From assembly GCF_918697865.1 (NCBI RefSeq), contig NZ_CAKKMV010000003.1, forward strand, positions 372,001-436,000: DNA of 64,000 bases, in the 5' to 3' direction. Each line of letters starts with the position of its first letter. Within the stretch, counting starts at the first letter, position 1. Made by a program: the position numbers and the translations under genes. The stretch comes from Massilia sp. Bi118. GTDB lineage: Bacteria > Pseudomonadota > Gammaproteobacteria > Burkholderiales > Burkholderiaceae_D. Positions 30,801-39,451 of this stretch are shown piece after piece. The notes beneath the pieces were generated by a model that saw only the letters and a list, made by a program, of their open reading frames with translations, had not been told where the DNA came from and searched no databases.

Positions 30801-31635
30801 GGCGCGCATCGTCCAGGAGCGCGAAGCCTTGCTGGAACTGGACGGCCGCGTGCGCCATGCGTCCGCGGTGCTGGCCGAGCGGCGCGGACAGCGTGAGCAG
30901 CACGAGCGCCAGCAGGCTACCCTGCCCGCTATTTCAGAGATAGAAGAGGCCGAGGCCCCGGCGAATGCCGACAGCGTCGCGCGCCTGCTCGACAGCGTGC
31001 AGGCCGAGCGCCGCACGGTGCACGAGACGGCCGCCAGCCTGGCCGTGCGCATCCGCGAGGACGAGCAGCGGCGCGAACGCGCACGTTCGATGATGGACGA
31101 GATCGAGCGCCAGCGCGCCATCGAGGAGCGCTGGGCCAGGATGGCGGAGCTGATCGGTTCCGCCGACGGCAAGAAATTCCGCAACTACGCCCAGCAGTTC
31201 ACGCTGGACGTCCTGCTCGGCTACGCCAACATCCACCTGGCCCAGCTGGCGCGCCGCTACCGCCTGGAGCGCGTGGCCAGCCAGGCCGGCCCCTCGCTGG
31301 CGCTGATGGTGCGCGACCAGGACATGGGCGGCGAAATCCGCTCGGTGAACTCGCTGTCGGGCGGCGAATCCTTCCTGGTCTCGCTGGCCCTGGCGCTGGG
31401 CCTGGCGTCGCTGTCTTCGAACCGGGTCAAGGTCGAGTCGCTGTTCATCGACGAAGGCTTCGGCAGCCTCGATAGCGACACGCTGGGCGTGGCCATGGAT
31501 GCGCTGGACGCGCTGCAATCGCTGGGCCGCAAGGTCGGCGTCATTTCGCACGTGCAGGAGATGACGGAGCGGATTTCGACCAAGGTCTTGGTGCGGCCGG
31601 CTGGTGGGGGGAGTAGCGCGATCACGGTTCAATAG
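27847..31635 (+). CDS. sbcC: Nuclease SbcCD subunit C
   Basis: Rad50/SMC-like ATPase of 1262 residues, longer than the roughly 1050 of E. coli SbcC. Walker A GPTGAGKST is at residues 37-45. Two long Ala/Glu/Arg-rich coiled coils surround the zinc hook CPVC at 615-618. The ABC signature LSGGESFLVSLALALG and Walker B SLFIDEGFGSLD are near the C-terminus. The GTG start overlaps the sbcD stop by four bases, ensuring coupled synthesis. The extra length is in the coiled coils. Confidence 0.96.
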   Translation: MKILRIGGKNLASLAGEFEVDFEKEPLVSSGLFAISGPTGAGKSTLLDALCLALYDATPRLLKGPRAGNFLPDVGDDMLSVQDRRTLLRRGTAEAHAEVDFVGNDEGRYRARWSVRRSRNRAGGALQPVTMSLHRLPDLNPIGATKTEVLGEIERRIGLSFEQFTRSVLLAQNEFSAFLRTDENERGELLETLTGSAVYSDISRRAFERWRQEQEAMRRLTSRLQDQAPLSPAERDELEAQHAQANAQLAAVDACRAALEERLRWHQELARLKSAETGAEAALTAAKTDLDAAAERRRRLATLDAVQPARPLMADLARLADEQRQAQSQLAAGEQELARALAAQQEALRGQIEAERKLEAAEESLRAAGPQLDRAKALDATLDTLVPAHAKARAARDEALDEALKAEAAQQAQARELAAARESLQATIAWLDRQRALEGLAGQWARWEQRLVQAEEAARQDARSAAALNEARAGAEQAANAAQRTAVALESATALLATRDEARRAASEALAAIDDDALRGERRQLDARRERLASLEQTWKVLRTARQRLAELDAGAQQATAAGKAAQEALDAARAAGIALDAQAVQAERLLKGAQLACADGVESLRATLVDGDPCPVCGAEDHPYRHQDERLHAVLASLAEELAARRREQRDNLNLQAEQRAAFDTAAEKLAQLGREREALAADLQQLEQEWQDSELAADAPAEAGRQAWFAGQAARLRADLDALDARDQGLGRARLARDAAQQAWDQVNAEHARLLQSAQNAQGQLAKLDADIAGLSARRDAAAGSLAALQAELDPVLSDACGDGWQRAWQQDPAAWRGARAAQAREWQERSALQARLAANIDTLAAGQSALDERVAQALRQRDAARQDFERIDADLRERREERAVLFEGRKAVEVEQALGAAVASARQSVAACQAASLQSAQLEARVRAAQAQALGRIADLQGASADAATRLAQWIEDFAGSDPELEPVENEQQLASLLAVGAARIVQEREALLELDGRVRHASAVLAERRGQREQHERQQATLPAISEIEEAEAPANADSVARLLDSVQAERRTVHETAASLAVRIREDEQRRERARSMMDEIERQRAIEERWARMAELIGSADGKKFRNYAQQFTLDVLLGYANIHLAQLARRYRLERVASQAGPSLALMVRDQDMGGEIRSVNSLSGGESFLVSLALALGLASLSSNRVKVESLFIDEGFGSLDSDTLGVAMDALDALQSLGRKVGVISHVQEMTERISTKVLVRPAGGGSSAITVQ

Positions 31636-31664
31636 TATCCCCAGTGCTAAAATGCCCGCCTTCC

Positions 31665-31751
31665 CGTCGTTCCCGCGCAGGCGGGAACCCAAGTTCTGCA
31701 TGCGTTACCGACGTGCGTGCAACTTGGGTCCCCGCCTCCGCGGGGACGACG
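31665..31751. repeat. REP/BIME-like inverted pair
   Basis: CGTCGTTCCCGCGCAGGCGG begins the left unit and GCCTCCGCGGGGACGACG ends the right. The outer ends CGTCGT and ACGACG and the inner AACCCAAGTT / AACTTGGGT are inverted. Each half has its own small GC stem. A near-identical pair lies at 33598-33680 and a half copy at 16806-16837. It sits between sbcC and the small zinc-ribbon gene. Confidence 0.82.
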
Positions 31752-31772
31752 TAACCAATATCACATCCAACC

Positions 31773-31985
31773 ATGAACAAACCCGCCCGTTTCCTGACCT
31801 TCAAGTGCGCCAAATGCACCAAGCCGGTCAAGGTCACCCTGCAGAAAGTCTCAGCCTGCTCGCACATCCAGCCCTACCAGGGCATCTGCGAATGCGGCGA
31901 GATCAAGCGTCACGCCACCGGCAATCCGGAGGCCGTGAAGTCCTACGTCGAGTCGAACGAGCTCCACTGGCACCACCACCATTGA
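31773..31985 (+). CDS. Small zinc-ribbon-like protein with His-rich tail
   Basis: Seventy residues. FKCAKCTKP (a CxxC pair) and GICECGEI (CxC) with one more cysteine in SACSH suggest a single zinc ribbon. The protein ends ELHWHHHH, a natural histidine cluster. I do not recognise the family. Codon third positions are GC-rich like the neighbours, supporting real coding. It precedes a methyltransferase by ten bases on the same strand, so the two may be cotranscribed. Confidence 0.65.
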   Translation: MNKPARFLTFKCAKCTKPVKVTLQKVSACSHIQPYQGICECGEIKRHATGNPEAVKSYVESNELHWHHHH

Positions 31986-31995
31986 TCGGGCGTCC

Positions 31996-33147
31996 GTGAA
32001 CATCGAACGCATCCACTGGATCGAGAACGGCGAGGAACGCTCGGCGGCCTGGCGCTCGGAAAGCGGCTGGCCGGCGCCGAAGAAAGTCGTGCTGGCAGAC
32101 GACACCATGAATGCCGACACCGCCTACCGCCTGGCGCTGGAAGGCACCGGCCTGCTGTGGCGCGGCGACTTCCAGAACGCGCGCCAGCTGCTGCAGGCGC
32201 TGGTGCGCCGCATCGAGCACAAGGGCGGACGCGCCAGGCGCGCCAAGGCAGCGGCAAAGCCGGCGACCCTGACCGAACAGTTCCACCGCCACCGCCTGGC
32301 CCAGCTGCAGCGGGCCCGCACGCTGGCGATGCTGCTGATTCCCTTCGAGGCCGACTACACGATCCCGCTGCGCCGTGCGCCCGAGGTCGGCGAAGCCTGC
32401 CTTGAGGCCTATGGCCCCGGCGCGGAAACCTTCGTCGCCTCGCTGCGCGAACTGCTGGGCGTGATCGGCGCGCACGAGTGGCGCCGCAAGGGCGTCTTCA
32501 TTCCTGTGCTGGATGAGCGCATCCACCCGTGGTACGGCGTGTTCTCGCCGGTGCGCGGCGAATACGTGGAACTGGTCGCGCAGGCGCCCCTGCCCGCCGG
32601 CGCATCGAACAAACTGGCCTTCGACATCGGCGCCGGTACCGGTGTGTTGTCGGCGGTGCTGGCGCATCGCGGGGTGGAAAAGCTCATTGCAACCGATATG
32701 GACGAGCGCGCGCTCGGCTGCGCACGCGCGAACATCGAGCGCCTGGGCCTGCAGGGCCAGGTCGAGGTGGTGAAGGCCGACCTGTTCCCGGAAGGCCGCG
32801 CCGGGCTGGTGGTCTGCAATCCGCCCTGGCTGCCGGGCAAGCCGAGTTCCGCCATCGAGTACGCGGTCTACGATCCGGACAGCCGCATGCTGCGCGGCTT
32901 CCTGGCCGGCCTGAAGGAGCACCTGCTGATTGGAGGCGAGGGCTGGCTGATCCTGTCCGACCTAGCCGAGCACCTGGGCCTGCGGTCGCGCGAGCAGCTG
33001 CTGGGCTGGATCGCCGGCGCCGGACTGGCGGTCGCGGGACGCCACGATATCCGCCCCGTGCATCCGAAGGCGTCCGATCCGGACGACCCGCTGGCGGCGG
33101 CGCGCATGCAGGAAGTGACCTCGCTGTGGCGGCTCCGCATCGGCTGA
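31996..33147 (+). CDS. Class I SAM-dependent methyltransferase (NPPW type)
   Basis: 383 residues. The N-terminal half (1-205) is helical and unfamiliar. The C-terminal half is a Rossmann methyltransferase: FDIGAGTGVLSAVLAHRG is the SAM-binding loop (about 210-227), ATDMDERALGCARANIERLG follows, and LVVCNPPWLPG is an NPPY-like catalytic motif (about 273-283), as in PrmC/HemK and other amine or amide N-methylases. The substrate is unknown. The start is a GTG with only a weak ribosome site, consistent with coupling to the upstream zinc-ribbon gene. Confidence 0.8.
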   Translation: MNIERIHWIENGEERSAAWRSESGWPAPKKVVLADDTMNADTAYRLALEGTGLLWRGDFQNARQLLQALVRRIEHKGGRARRAKAAAKPATLTEQFHRHRLAQLQRARTLAMLLIPFEADYTIPLRRAPEVGEACLEAYGPGAETFVASLRELLGVIGAHEWRRKGVFIPVLDERIHPWYGVFSPVRGEYVELVAQAPLPAGASNKLAFDIGAGTGVLSAVLAHRGVEKLIATDMDERALGCARANIERLGLQGQVEVVKADLFPEGRAGLVVCNPPWLPGKPSSAIEYAVYDPDSRMLRGFLAGLKEHLLIGGEGWLILSDLAEHLGLRSREQLLGWIAGAGLAVAGRHDIRPVHPKASDPDDPLAAARMQEVTSLWRLRIG

Positions 33148-33161
33148 ACAAATAGCCTGAT

Positions 33162-33190
33162 TTGCACTTCAGGCCCGGACGCGATACAAT
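33162..33190 (+). promoter_or_regulatory. Sigma-70 promoter of the initiator tRNA gene
   Basis: TTGCAC (33162-33167) and TACAAT (33185-33190) are separated by exactly 17 bases, a near-consensus promoter. Transcription would begin about six bases before the tRNA, leaving a very short leader. Confidence 0.85.
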
Positions 33191-33202
33191 AGCGTTCTCA
33201 GA

Positions 33203-33279
33203 CGCGGGGTGGAGCAGTCTGGCAGCTCGTCGGGCTCATAACCCGAAGGTCACAGGTTCAAATCCTGTCCCCGCAACCA
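33203..33279 (+). tRNA. Initiator tRNA-fMet (CAT)
   Basis: 77 bases including an encoded CCA. The acceptor stem CGCGGGG/CCCCGCA has the unpaired C1:A72 that marks initiator tRNA. The anticodon stem GGG/CCC around CTCATAA is the initiator type, and the T-loop GGTTCAAATCC is normal. It has its own promoter (33162-33190) and terminator (33296-33324). Confidence 0.96.
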
Positions 33280-33295
33280 AATACTGTACGACAGA

Positions 33296-33324
33296 AGCCC
33301 GACTCTTGAGCCGGGCTTTTGTTT
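33296..33324 (+). terminator. Terminator after tRNA-fMet
   Basis: AGCCCG (33296-33301) pairs with CGGGCT (33312-33317), followed by TTTTGTTTT. It is 16 bases after the tRNA. Confidence 0.82.
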
Positions 33325-33342
33325 TCTGGGCCAGCGCAGCGC

Positions 33343-33582
33343 ATGAGAGACAAGAAAGACAACGCCACCTTCGACCTGCCGGGCTTCGAGCCGGCCGCAG
33401 CGGACGAGGCGCTTGCTCCCGAACCGAAGCGCCCCGCCCAGCGCACCCGCCGCAGCACCCTCAAGCAGGAACAGATTCCTCTGCTGGATTTGAACGAGAC
33501 CGACGCCTCCGGCCTGCCGGTATGGAAGTCGGATCCGGATCTGGATTTGACCGGCTTGCCGGTTTGGAAGCCGGCGGCGTAA
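33343..33582 (+). CDS. Small hypothetical protein with repeated GLPVWK motif
   Basis: 79 residues, highly charged and probably disordered. It has a basic centre (PKRPAQRTRRSTLK) and two copies of GLPVWK near the C-terminus separated by a short Asp-rich spacer, which looks like a peptide-binding repeat. I do not recognise it. Codon use is GC-rich at third positions. The ATG at 33343 gives the reading start, though no strong ribosome site is visible, and the tRNA terminator lies just upstream. Confidence 0.5.
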   Translation: MRDKKDNATFDLPGFEPAAADEALAPEPKRPAQRTRRSTLKQEQIPLLDLNETDASGLPVWKSDPDLDLTGLPVWKPAA

Positions 33583-33597
33583 GCTATACCACTACAT

Positions 33598-33680
33598 CGT
33601 CGTTCCCGCGCAGGCGGGAATCCAAGTTCGGCGAGTCGCCACGAAAGTCAACTTGGGTCCCCGCCTGCGCGGGGACGACG
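33598..33680. repeat. REP/BIME-like inverted pair, second copy
   Basis: It is organised as at 31665-31751: CGTCGTTCCCGCGCAGGCGG on the left and CCGCCTGCGCGGGGACGACG on the right, with internal TCCAAGTT / AACTTGGG. The spacer (about 17 bases) differs from the first copy, while the arms are conserved. Confidence 0.82.
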
Positions 33681-33714
33681 TGCTTATGTCCACACTTCAC
33701 TCCACGGTCTCCTT

Positions 33715-35124
<1,410 letters not shown>

Positions 35125-35230
35125 TACTGCTGAGTTGTAACCGTGCGTAACAGGCGCGCACGGTTGAGACCACTGCGGGGCACCGGCCCCGTAAATCTGG
35201 CATGATTTGCTACAAATATAGGTTAGCAAA

Positions 35231-36577
35231 ATGACCAGCACACTCATCATCGGACCCGAGCAGCAGGGCCTCGAAGGCCGCACAGTCAGGGACATCGTCG
35301 AACACGATCCCGCGCAGGTCAACGAAGTCTGGTGCCGCAAGATTTTCCGCCAGATCCTGCAGTCGCTCGAACTGCAGTACGCGGTGCACGCGCCGCGCCA
35401 GGCCATCACGCCGGACACCGTGGTCTTCCACGGCAATGGCGAACCCAAGATGCTGCCGACCGAGCTCGCCGACAGCGCGCACGACGAAGCGGCCGACATG
35501 ACGGCGCTGGCGCGGGTCGTGCATTTTGCGATCACCCGCGAACTGATACCGGCCGGCCCGCTGCGCGGCCGCAAGCTCGAAGGCTACAGCGATTCCCTGG
35601 TCACCGCGGTCGACCGCTGCATGGCCGGCGATCCGGCCGAGCGCCCGCAGACCATAGACGAGCTGCGCGACATCCTCGGCATCGTGTCGCTGGGGCCGGT
35701 GGCGCCGGCCATCGTACCGCTGCCGATTCCGGCCCCGGTTCGGACTCCGCCGCCTGCCCCGAGCCCGACGCCGGTGCCGCTGGACGCACCGTTCGCTACC
35801 GCCGCACAGGGCGTAAAAGTCATGTCGGCGACCGTGCCGGCAGCCGGTGCAGACATGTCGATCCCGATGCCGGTGCCGGTCCCGGCACCAATGCCGACGT
35901 CTATGCCGACGCCGACGCCGATACCCGTCAAGGCGCCCTCGCCTTTCGCGGCCACCGGCGACGCCATGCCGTCCTTCATGCGCGAGCCGGCCCCATCCAG
36001 CGCGCGCATCGGCGGCCTGTCGCGCTGGCAGCGCTGGGCCATTGCGGCGGGCGGCGGTGCGCTGCTGCTGGCCGTCGCGCTGGCCCTGTTCGCCGAGCTG
36101 CGCGACTCCGGCTCCTACGACCATATCGTGCTGACCCTGCCGCAGTCCGGCGAGCAGGCCAGAAGCGACGCGGCATCGGCGCCGCCGCCGCTGGCCCAGG
36201 CCGAGCTACAGGCGTCCGCATCCGCTGCGGCGCTGCCAGGCAATAGCGCCGGACCGCTGGCCTCAGCCGGCTCCGGGGAAGCCGTCCCGCAAGCCGCCGC
36301 CATGCCGGGGGCGCCCGTCCGCGGCCCCGTCTCCGCGCCTACGCGTCGGGGCGTCGCCCCGTCCGCCACCTACCGCCTGCAGATCCAGCCCTGGGGCGTC
36401 GTCTACGTCGACGGCGTCGACCGCGGCGTCAGCCCGCCGGTCAAGCGCCTCGTGCTGGCGCCCGGCAAGCATACGATCCGCATCGCCAATCCGAATTTCC
36501 ACGACCGCGTGCTCGAAGTCGACACCAGCGGCGGCGGCGGCCAGATCGCCGTCGATTTCAGCGACGAACGACGGTGA
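35231..36577 (+). CDS. Membrane pseudokinase with C-terminal PEGA-like domain
   Basis: 448 residues. Residues about 15-150 resemble the C-lobe of a eukaryote-like Ser/Thr kinase: IFRQILQSLELQYAVHAP aligns with helix E, ITPDTVVFHGNGEP with the catalytic loop, DMTALARVVHFAITRE with helix F and CMAGDPAERPQTIDELRDIL with helices H-I. The glycine loop, the ATP lysine, HRD and DFG are all missing, so it should be inactive. A Pro-rich linker (about 160-255) leads to one membrane helix (about 265-290) and a PEGA-like beta domain (about 375-445) with VYVDGVDRGVSPPVK and LAPGKHTIRIANP. It overlaps the TssQ-like gene by GTGA, so the two likely act together. Confidence 0.7.
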   Translation: MTSTLIIGPEQQGLEGRTVRDIVEHDPAQVNEVWCRKIFRQILQSLELQYAVHAPRQAITPDTVVFHGNGEPKMLPTELADSAHDEAADMTALARVVHFAITRELIPAGPLRGRKLEGYSDSLVTAVDRCMAGDPAERPQTIDELRDILGIVSLGPVAPAIVPLPIPAPVRTPPPAPSPTPVPLDAPFATAAQGVKVMSATVPAAGADMSIPMPVPVPAPMPTSMPTPTPIPVKAPSPFAATGDAMPSFMREPAPSSARIGGLSRWQRWAIAAGGGALLLAVALALFAELRDSGSYDHIVLTLPQSGEQARSDAASAPPPLAQAELQASASAAALPGNSAGPLASAGSGEAVPQAAAMPGAPVRGPVSAPTRRGVAPSATYRLQIQPWGVVYVDGVDRGVSPPVKRLVLAPGKHTIRIANPNFHDRVLEVDTSGGGGQIAVDFSDERR

Positions 36578-37113
36578 GCACGCCACATTCCATGACCAAG
36601 CAGCGAAACCACATCCTTGTCCTTGCCGCCGCCGGCGCCCTGCTGCTGGGCGGCTGCGCCGAGCTTCCCATTTTCGACCAGAAGGCCCCGCGCACGCCCT
36701 CGCATCCGAAGGCGTCGGCGCCGCGGCCCGCGCCGCAGGTCGAGCGCGAAGTGTCCCCGCCGCGCGAGGCCGCCAGCCGTCCGCGCGACCGCGACGGAGA
36801 CGGTATCCCCGACGGGCAAAAGGAAAGCGGCCTGCGCGAAGGCATCCGCCTGTACAACGAGGGCGATTTCAATGGCGCGATCCGGCGCCTGTCCGCGCGC
36901 GACGTCAACAGCGGGCCGATGAATACCCGCCTGACTGCCCTGAAGTACCTGGCCTTCAGCTATTGCGTCACTTCGCGCCCGGCGCCCTGCCGCCAGGCCT
37001 TCGACCGCGCACTGCGCCTCGATCCGTCCTTCGACCTGGCGCCCGGCGAACACGGTCACCCATTGTGGGGCCCGGTCTTCACCAAGGCCAAGCAGGCTGC
37101 CGGACAGCGCTGA
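36574..37113 (+). CDS. TssQ-like T6SS-associated lipoprotein
   Basis: 179 residues. The lipobox LLLGGC predicts an outer- or inner-membrane lipoprotein. A Pro/Arg linker precedes a TPR-like domain with GIRLYNEGDFNGAIRRLS, LKYLAFSYCVTSRPAPCRQAF and LAPGEHGHPLWGPVF, which match the TssQ family found with betaproteobacterial type VI secretion clusters, as I remember it. No other T6SS gene is in the window. The GTG at 36574 overlaps the previous stop; ATG 36592 is an alternative start. Confidence 0.7.
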   Translation: MSTPHSMTKQRNHILVLAAAGALLLGGCAELPIFDQKAPRTPSHPKASAPRPAPQVEREVSPPREAASRPRDRDGDGIPDGQKESGLREGIRLYNEGDFNGAIRRLSARDVNSGPMNTRLTALKYLAFSYCVTSRPAPCRQAFDRALRLDPSFDLAPGEHGHPLWGPVFTKAKQAAGQR

Positions 37114-37123
37114 AGCCGGCGTC

Positions 37124-37570
37124 TCAGAAAGGCAGCATGCGGCGCTGGCGCGGGCGGATTTCCTTCTTCAGGAAGCCGGCGACCAGCGGGTCGGCGACGA
37201 AGTCGAGCTTTTCGTAGAAAGCACGGTTGTCCGCCATCGGCTGCAGCAGCACGCGCGGGATGCCCCGGTCGAGGCAGTGATGCTCGATCTCCTTCATGAA
37301 CCATTCACCGACGCCGCGGCCACGGCACTCGCGCAGCACGATCAAATCCGAAACGAAACAGAATTGCGGCGGCGCCAGTTCCAGGCGGGCGATGGCGATG
37401 CGCTTCTTGCCCGACTCGACCGTAACCCACTGGACCAGGCTGCCCGGCTGGCCGGCGTCCCTGGTGGCGGAGGTGTCGCGGTTGCTCCAGCCGGCATCCT
37501 TGCGGAAGGCCAGCAAGACCTTGTCGGGCAGCGGAGCGCTCAGGGGACGAAAGCTGAGAGAGGATTGCAT
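37124..37570 (-). CDS. GNAT-family N-acetyltransferase
   Basis: 148 residues. The acetyl-CoA loop is CRGRGVGEWFM (about 83-93), preceded by the FCFVSDLIVLREC strand and followed by ADNRAFYEKLDFVAD, the usual GNAT order. The substrate cannot be told. It is convergent with the TssQ-like gene and divergent from the GMC oxidoreductase gene. The 173-base gap 37571-37743 shows an AT-rich patch but no gene. Confidence 0.85.
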   Translation of the reverse strand: MQSSLSFRPLSAPLPDKVLLAFRKDAGWSNRDTSATRDAGQPGSLVQWVTVESGKKRIAIARLELAPPQFCFVSDLIVLRECRGRGVGEWFMKEIEHHCLDRGIPRVLLQPMADNRAFYEKLDFVADPLVAGFLKKEIRPRQRRMLPF

Positions 37571-37743
37571 GGGAGAATTTTTGTTAAATTCCCTTCAGCA
37601 TAAATCCTGAACAAAGCCGGTACGAACGACCACATGTAAATCTAGCAATTCATTTGTAAGCAAATGTTTCTGTCGGTATTTACAGTATTTACACCCGGCG
37701 GTTACTGCCCGCACAAGGACCATAGGCGGTGTTAGCATGCCGC

Positions 37744-39051
37744 ATGTCCAACACTCCCCGCTCTTCCTTCGATGCGATCGTCGTCGGCACCGGCCCCGGC
37801 GGAGCCAGCGTCGCGCGTGAACTGGCGCGCGGCGGCGCCAGGGTGGCCATGCTCGAACAGGGCAGCGCCGCCCCGCTGCGCGGCAGCCTGGGCCAGATGG
37901 CGGCAATGGCCGCCGTGCCCGGCAAGGGCGCCTTCATCCACCGCGACGCCTCGCTGCTGGTGCGCGCGATCACGCTGGGCGGCACCTCCACCATCAATTT
38001 CGCCACCGCGGCGCCGCCGCCGAAGGCGATGTTCGCCGCCCATGGCATCGACCTCGATCCGGCGCTGGCAGAATTGCGCGCCGAGCTGCCGATGGCGCCG
38101 CTGCCCGACAATCTGGTCGGCCCGATGGCGGCCCGCATCATGGCGGCCGCGCGTGGCCTTGCCCTGCCCTGGGCCAGGCTCGATAAACTTATCCGGCCCG
38201 AATCCTGCCGCAGCGGCTGCTGGCGCTGCGTGACCGGCTGCCCTTACGGCGCCAAGTGGACGGCGCGGGATTTCGTCGACGAAGCCCTGCGCCACGGCGC
38301 CGTCCTGCGCGAGCGTGCGCGCGTGACGCGGGTGCTGGTCGAGGAAGGCCGCGCGATCGGCGTGGAAGCGGTGGTGGATGGCGAAACGCAGCGACTGCGC
38401 GCCGGCCGCGTGGTGCTGGCCGCCGGCGGCATCGGCAGCCCGCGCCTGCTGCGCGCTTCGGGTTTGCTTTTGAAACCGGCCGCCTTCTTCAGCGATCCCG
38501 TGGTGGCGGTGATGGGCAGCGTGGATGACCTCAGTGCAGACGAAATCGGCGGCGCCGAAGTGCCGATGGCGGCCGGCGCCAGCTGGCACGCGGACGGCAT
38601 CGCGCTGGCCGACCTGACCCTGCCGCAAGCCATGTACCAGGCCTTCGCGCTGCAGGCCGGCCGTGTCGACCGCCTGCTGGCGCATCGACGCACGCTCAGC
38701 ATCATGGTCAAGATCCGCGACGGGATCGGCGGCAGCGTGGGCCAGCGCTGGGTCGACAAGACCCTGCAGCCGGCCGACCGCGAAAAGTTCGACCGTGGCA
38801 TCGCGATCGCGCGCAGCATCCTCGACCGCGCAGGCGCGCACCACGTCTTCGCCAGCCATCACTTCGCGGCCCACCCGGGCGGCAGCCTGCGCATCGGCGA
38901 GCAGGTGGACGCCGGCCTGGCGACATCCACGCCCGGCCTCTACGTCTGCGACGCTTCGGTGATCCCGGAACCCTGGGGCCTGCCGCCCACGCTCACCCTG
39001 CTGGCGCTGGGCAAGCGGCTCGGCAAGCAGCTGAGCCGGGTCCGCGCCTAG
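37744..39051 (+). CDS. GMC-family FAD-dependent oxidoreductase
   Basis: 435 residues. FAD-binding VVGTGPGGASVARELARGG is at about 10-28. LLVRAITLGGTSTINFATA follows, and the C-terminal GMC signature is ASHHFAAHPGGSLRIG...VCDASVIPEPWGLPPTLTLLAL. A cysteine cluster SGCWRCVTGCPYGAKW (about 156-171) resembles the CxxGCPYGxK region of long-chain alcohol oxidases and could bind metal. The substrate is probably an alcohol or sterol-like compound. The ATG at 37744 is chosen because the flavin motif then starts at the usual distance. Confidence 0.85.
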   Translation: MSNTPRSSFDAIVVGTGPGGASVARELARGGARVAMLEQGSAAPLRGSLGQMAAMAAVPGKGAFIHRDASLLVRAITLGGTSTINFATAAPPPKAMFAAHGIDLDPALAELRAELPMAPLPDNLVGPMAARIMAAARGLALPWARLDKLIRPESCRSGCWRCVTGCPYGAKWTARDFVDEALRHGAVLRERARVTRVLVEEGRAIGVEAVVDGETQRLRAGRVVLAAGGIGSPRLLRASGLLLKPAAFFSDPVVAVMGSVDDLSADEIGGAEVPMAAGASWHADGIALADLTLPQAMYQAFALQAGRVDRLLAHRRTLSIMVKIRDGIGGSVGQRWVDKTLQPADREKFDRGIAIARSILDRAGAHHVFASHHFAAHPGGSLRIGEQVDAGLATSTPGLYVCDASVIPEPWGLPPTLTLLALGKRLGKQLSRVRA

Positions 39052-39061
39052 CCCACCCTAG

Positions 39062-39439
39062 CTAAAACATCCCGAGTTCGTTGGGCATCGTCTCAGGCTG
39101 GGCCTGGCCGATATCCCACATCTCGGCGATGCGTCCGTCTTCGAAGCGCAGAATGTGGACGATGGCGACATCAAGACCGTCCTGCGTCATCCGCGCGCGC
39201 GAATGGACGGCCACCAGGGCGCCGTCGGCGATGGCGCGCTGCACCTCGAACACCATCTCCGGGAAGCGCCCCGCATTCTCCAGCATGCCGGCCTTGATCG
39301 AGGCCGCGTCGCTCGCGAAATAGGGATTGTGATGGCGGAACTGCGGGCCGGCGTGGCGCTCGAAGGCTTGCTCGACCTGGCCGGCGGCGGTCATTTGCAG
39401 GAAGTCGACGGCGGCTTGCTTTAGTTTCGTGTCAGTCAT
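39062..39439 (-). CDS. NTF2-like/SnoaL-like small protein
   Basis: 125 residues with a one-domain cone fold pattern: an N-terminal helix (AAVDFLQMTAAGQVEQAFERH), HHNPYFASDAASIKAGM, then strands VFEVQRAIADGALVAVHSRA and VAIVHILRFEDGRIAEMWDI. The HNPY and E.WD pieces match predicted SnoaL-like polyketide cyclase or ester-turnover proteins. Function is unknown. It follows the amidase gene by 12 bases on the same strand, so it is probably cotranscribed with it. Confidence 0.85.
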   Translation of the reverse strand: MTDTKLKQAAVDFLQMTAAGQVEQAFERHAGPQFRHHNPYFASDAASIKAGMLENAGRFPEMVFEVQRAIADGALVAVHSRARMTQDGLDVAIVHILRFEDGRIAEMWDIGQAQPETMPNELGMF

Positions 39440-39451
39440 TGTTCACTCCAT

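Noticed and set aside
31970..31985. HWHHHH as a cloning-tag artefact
   Set aside because: The surrounding sequence is chromosomal, with a REP-like element upstream and a coupled gene downstream; no vector sequence is present.
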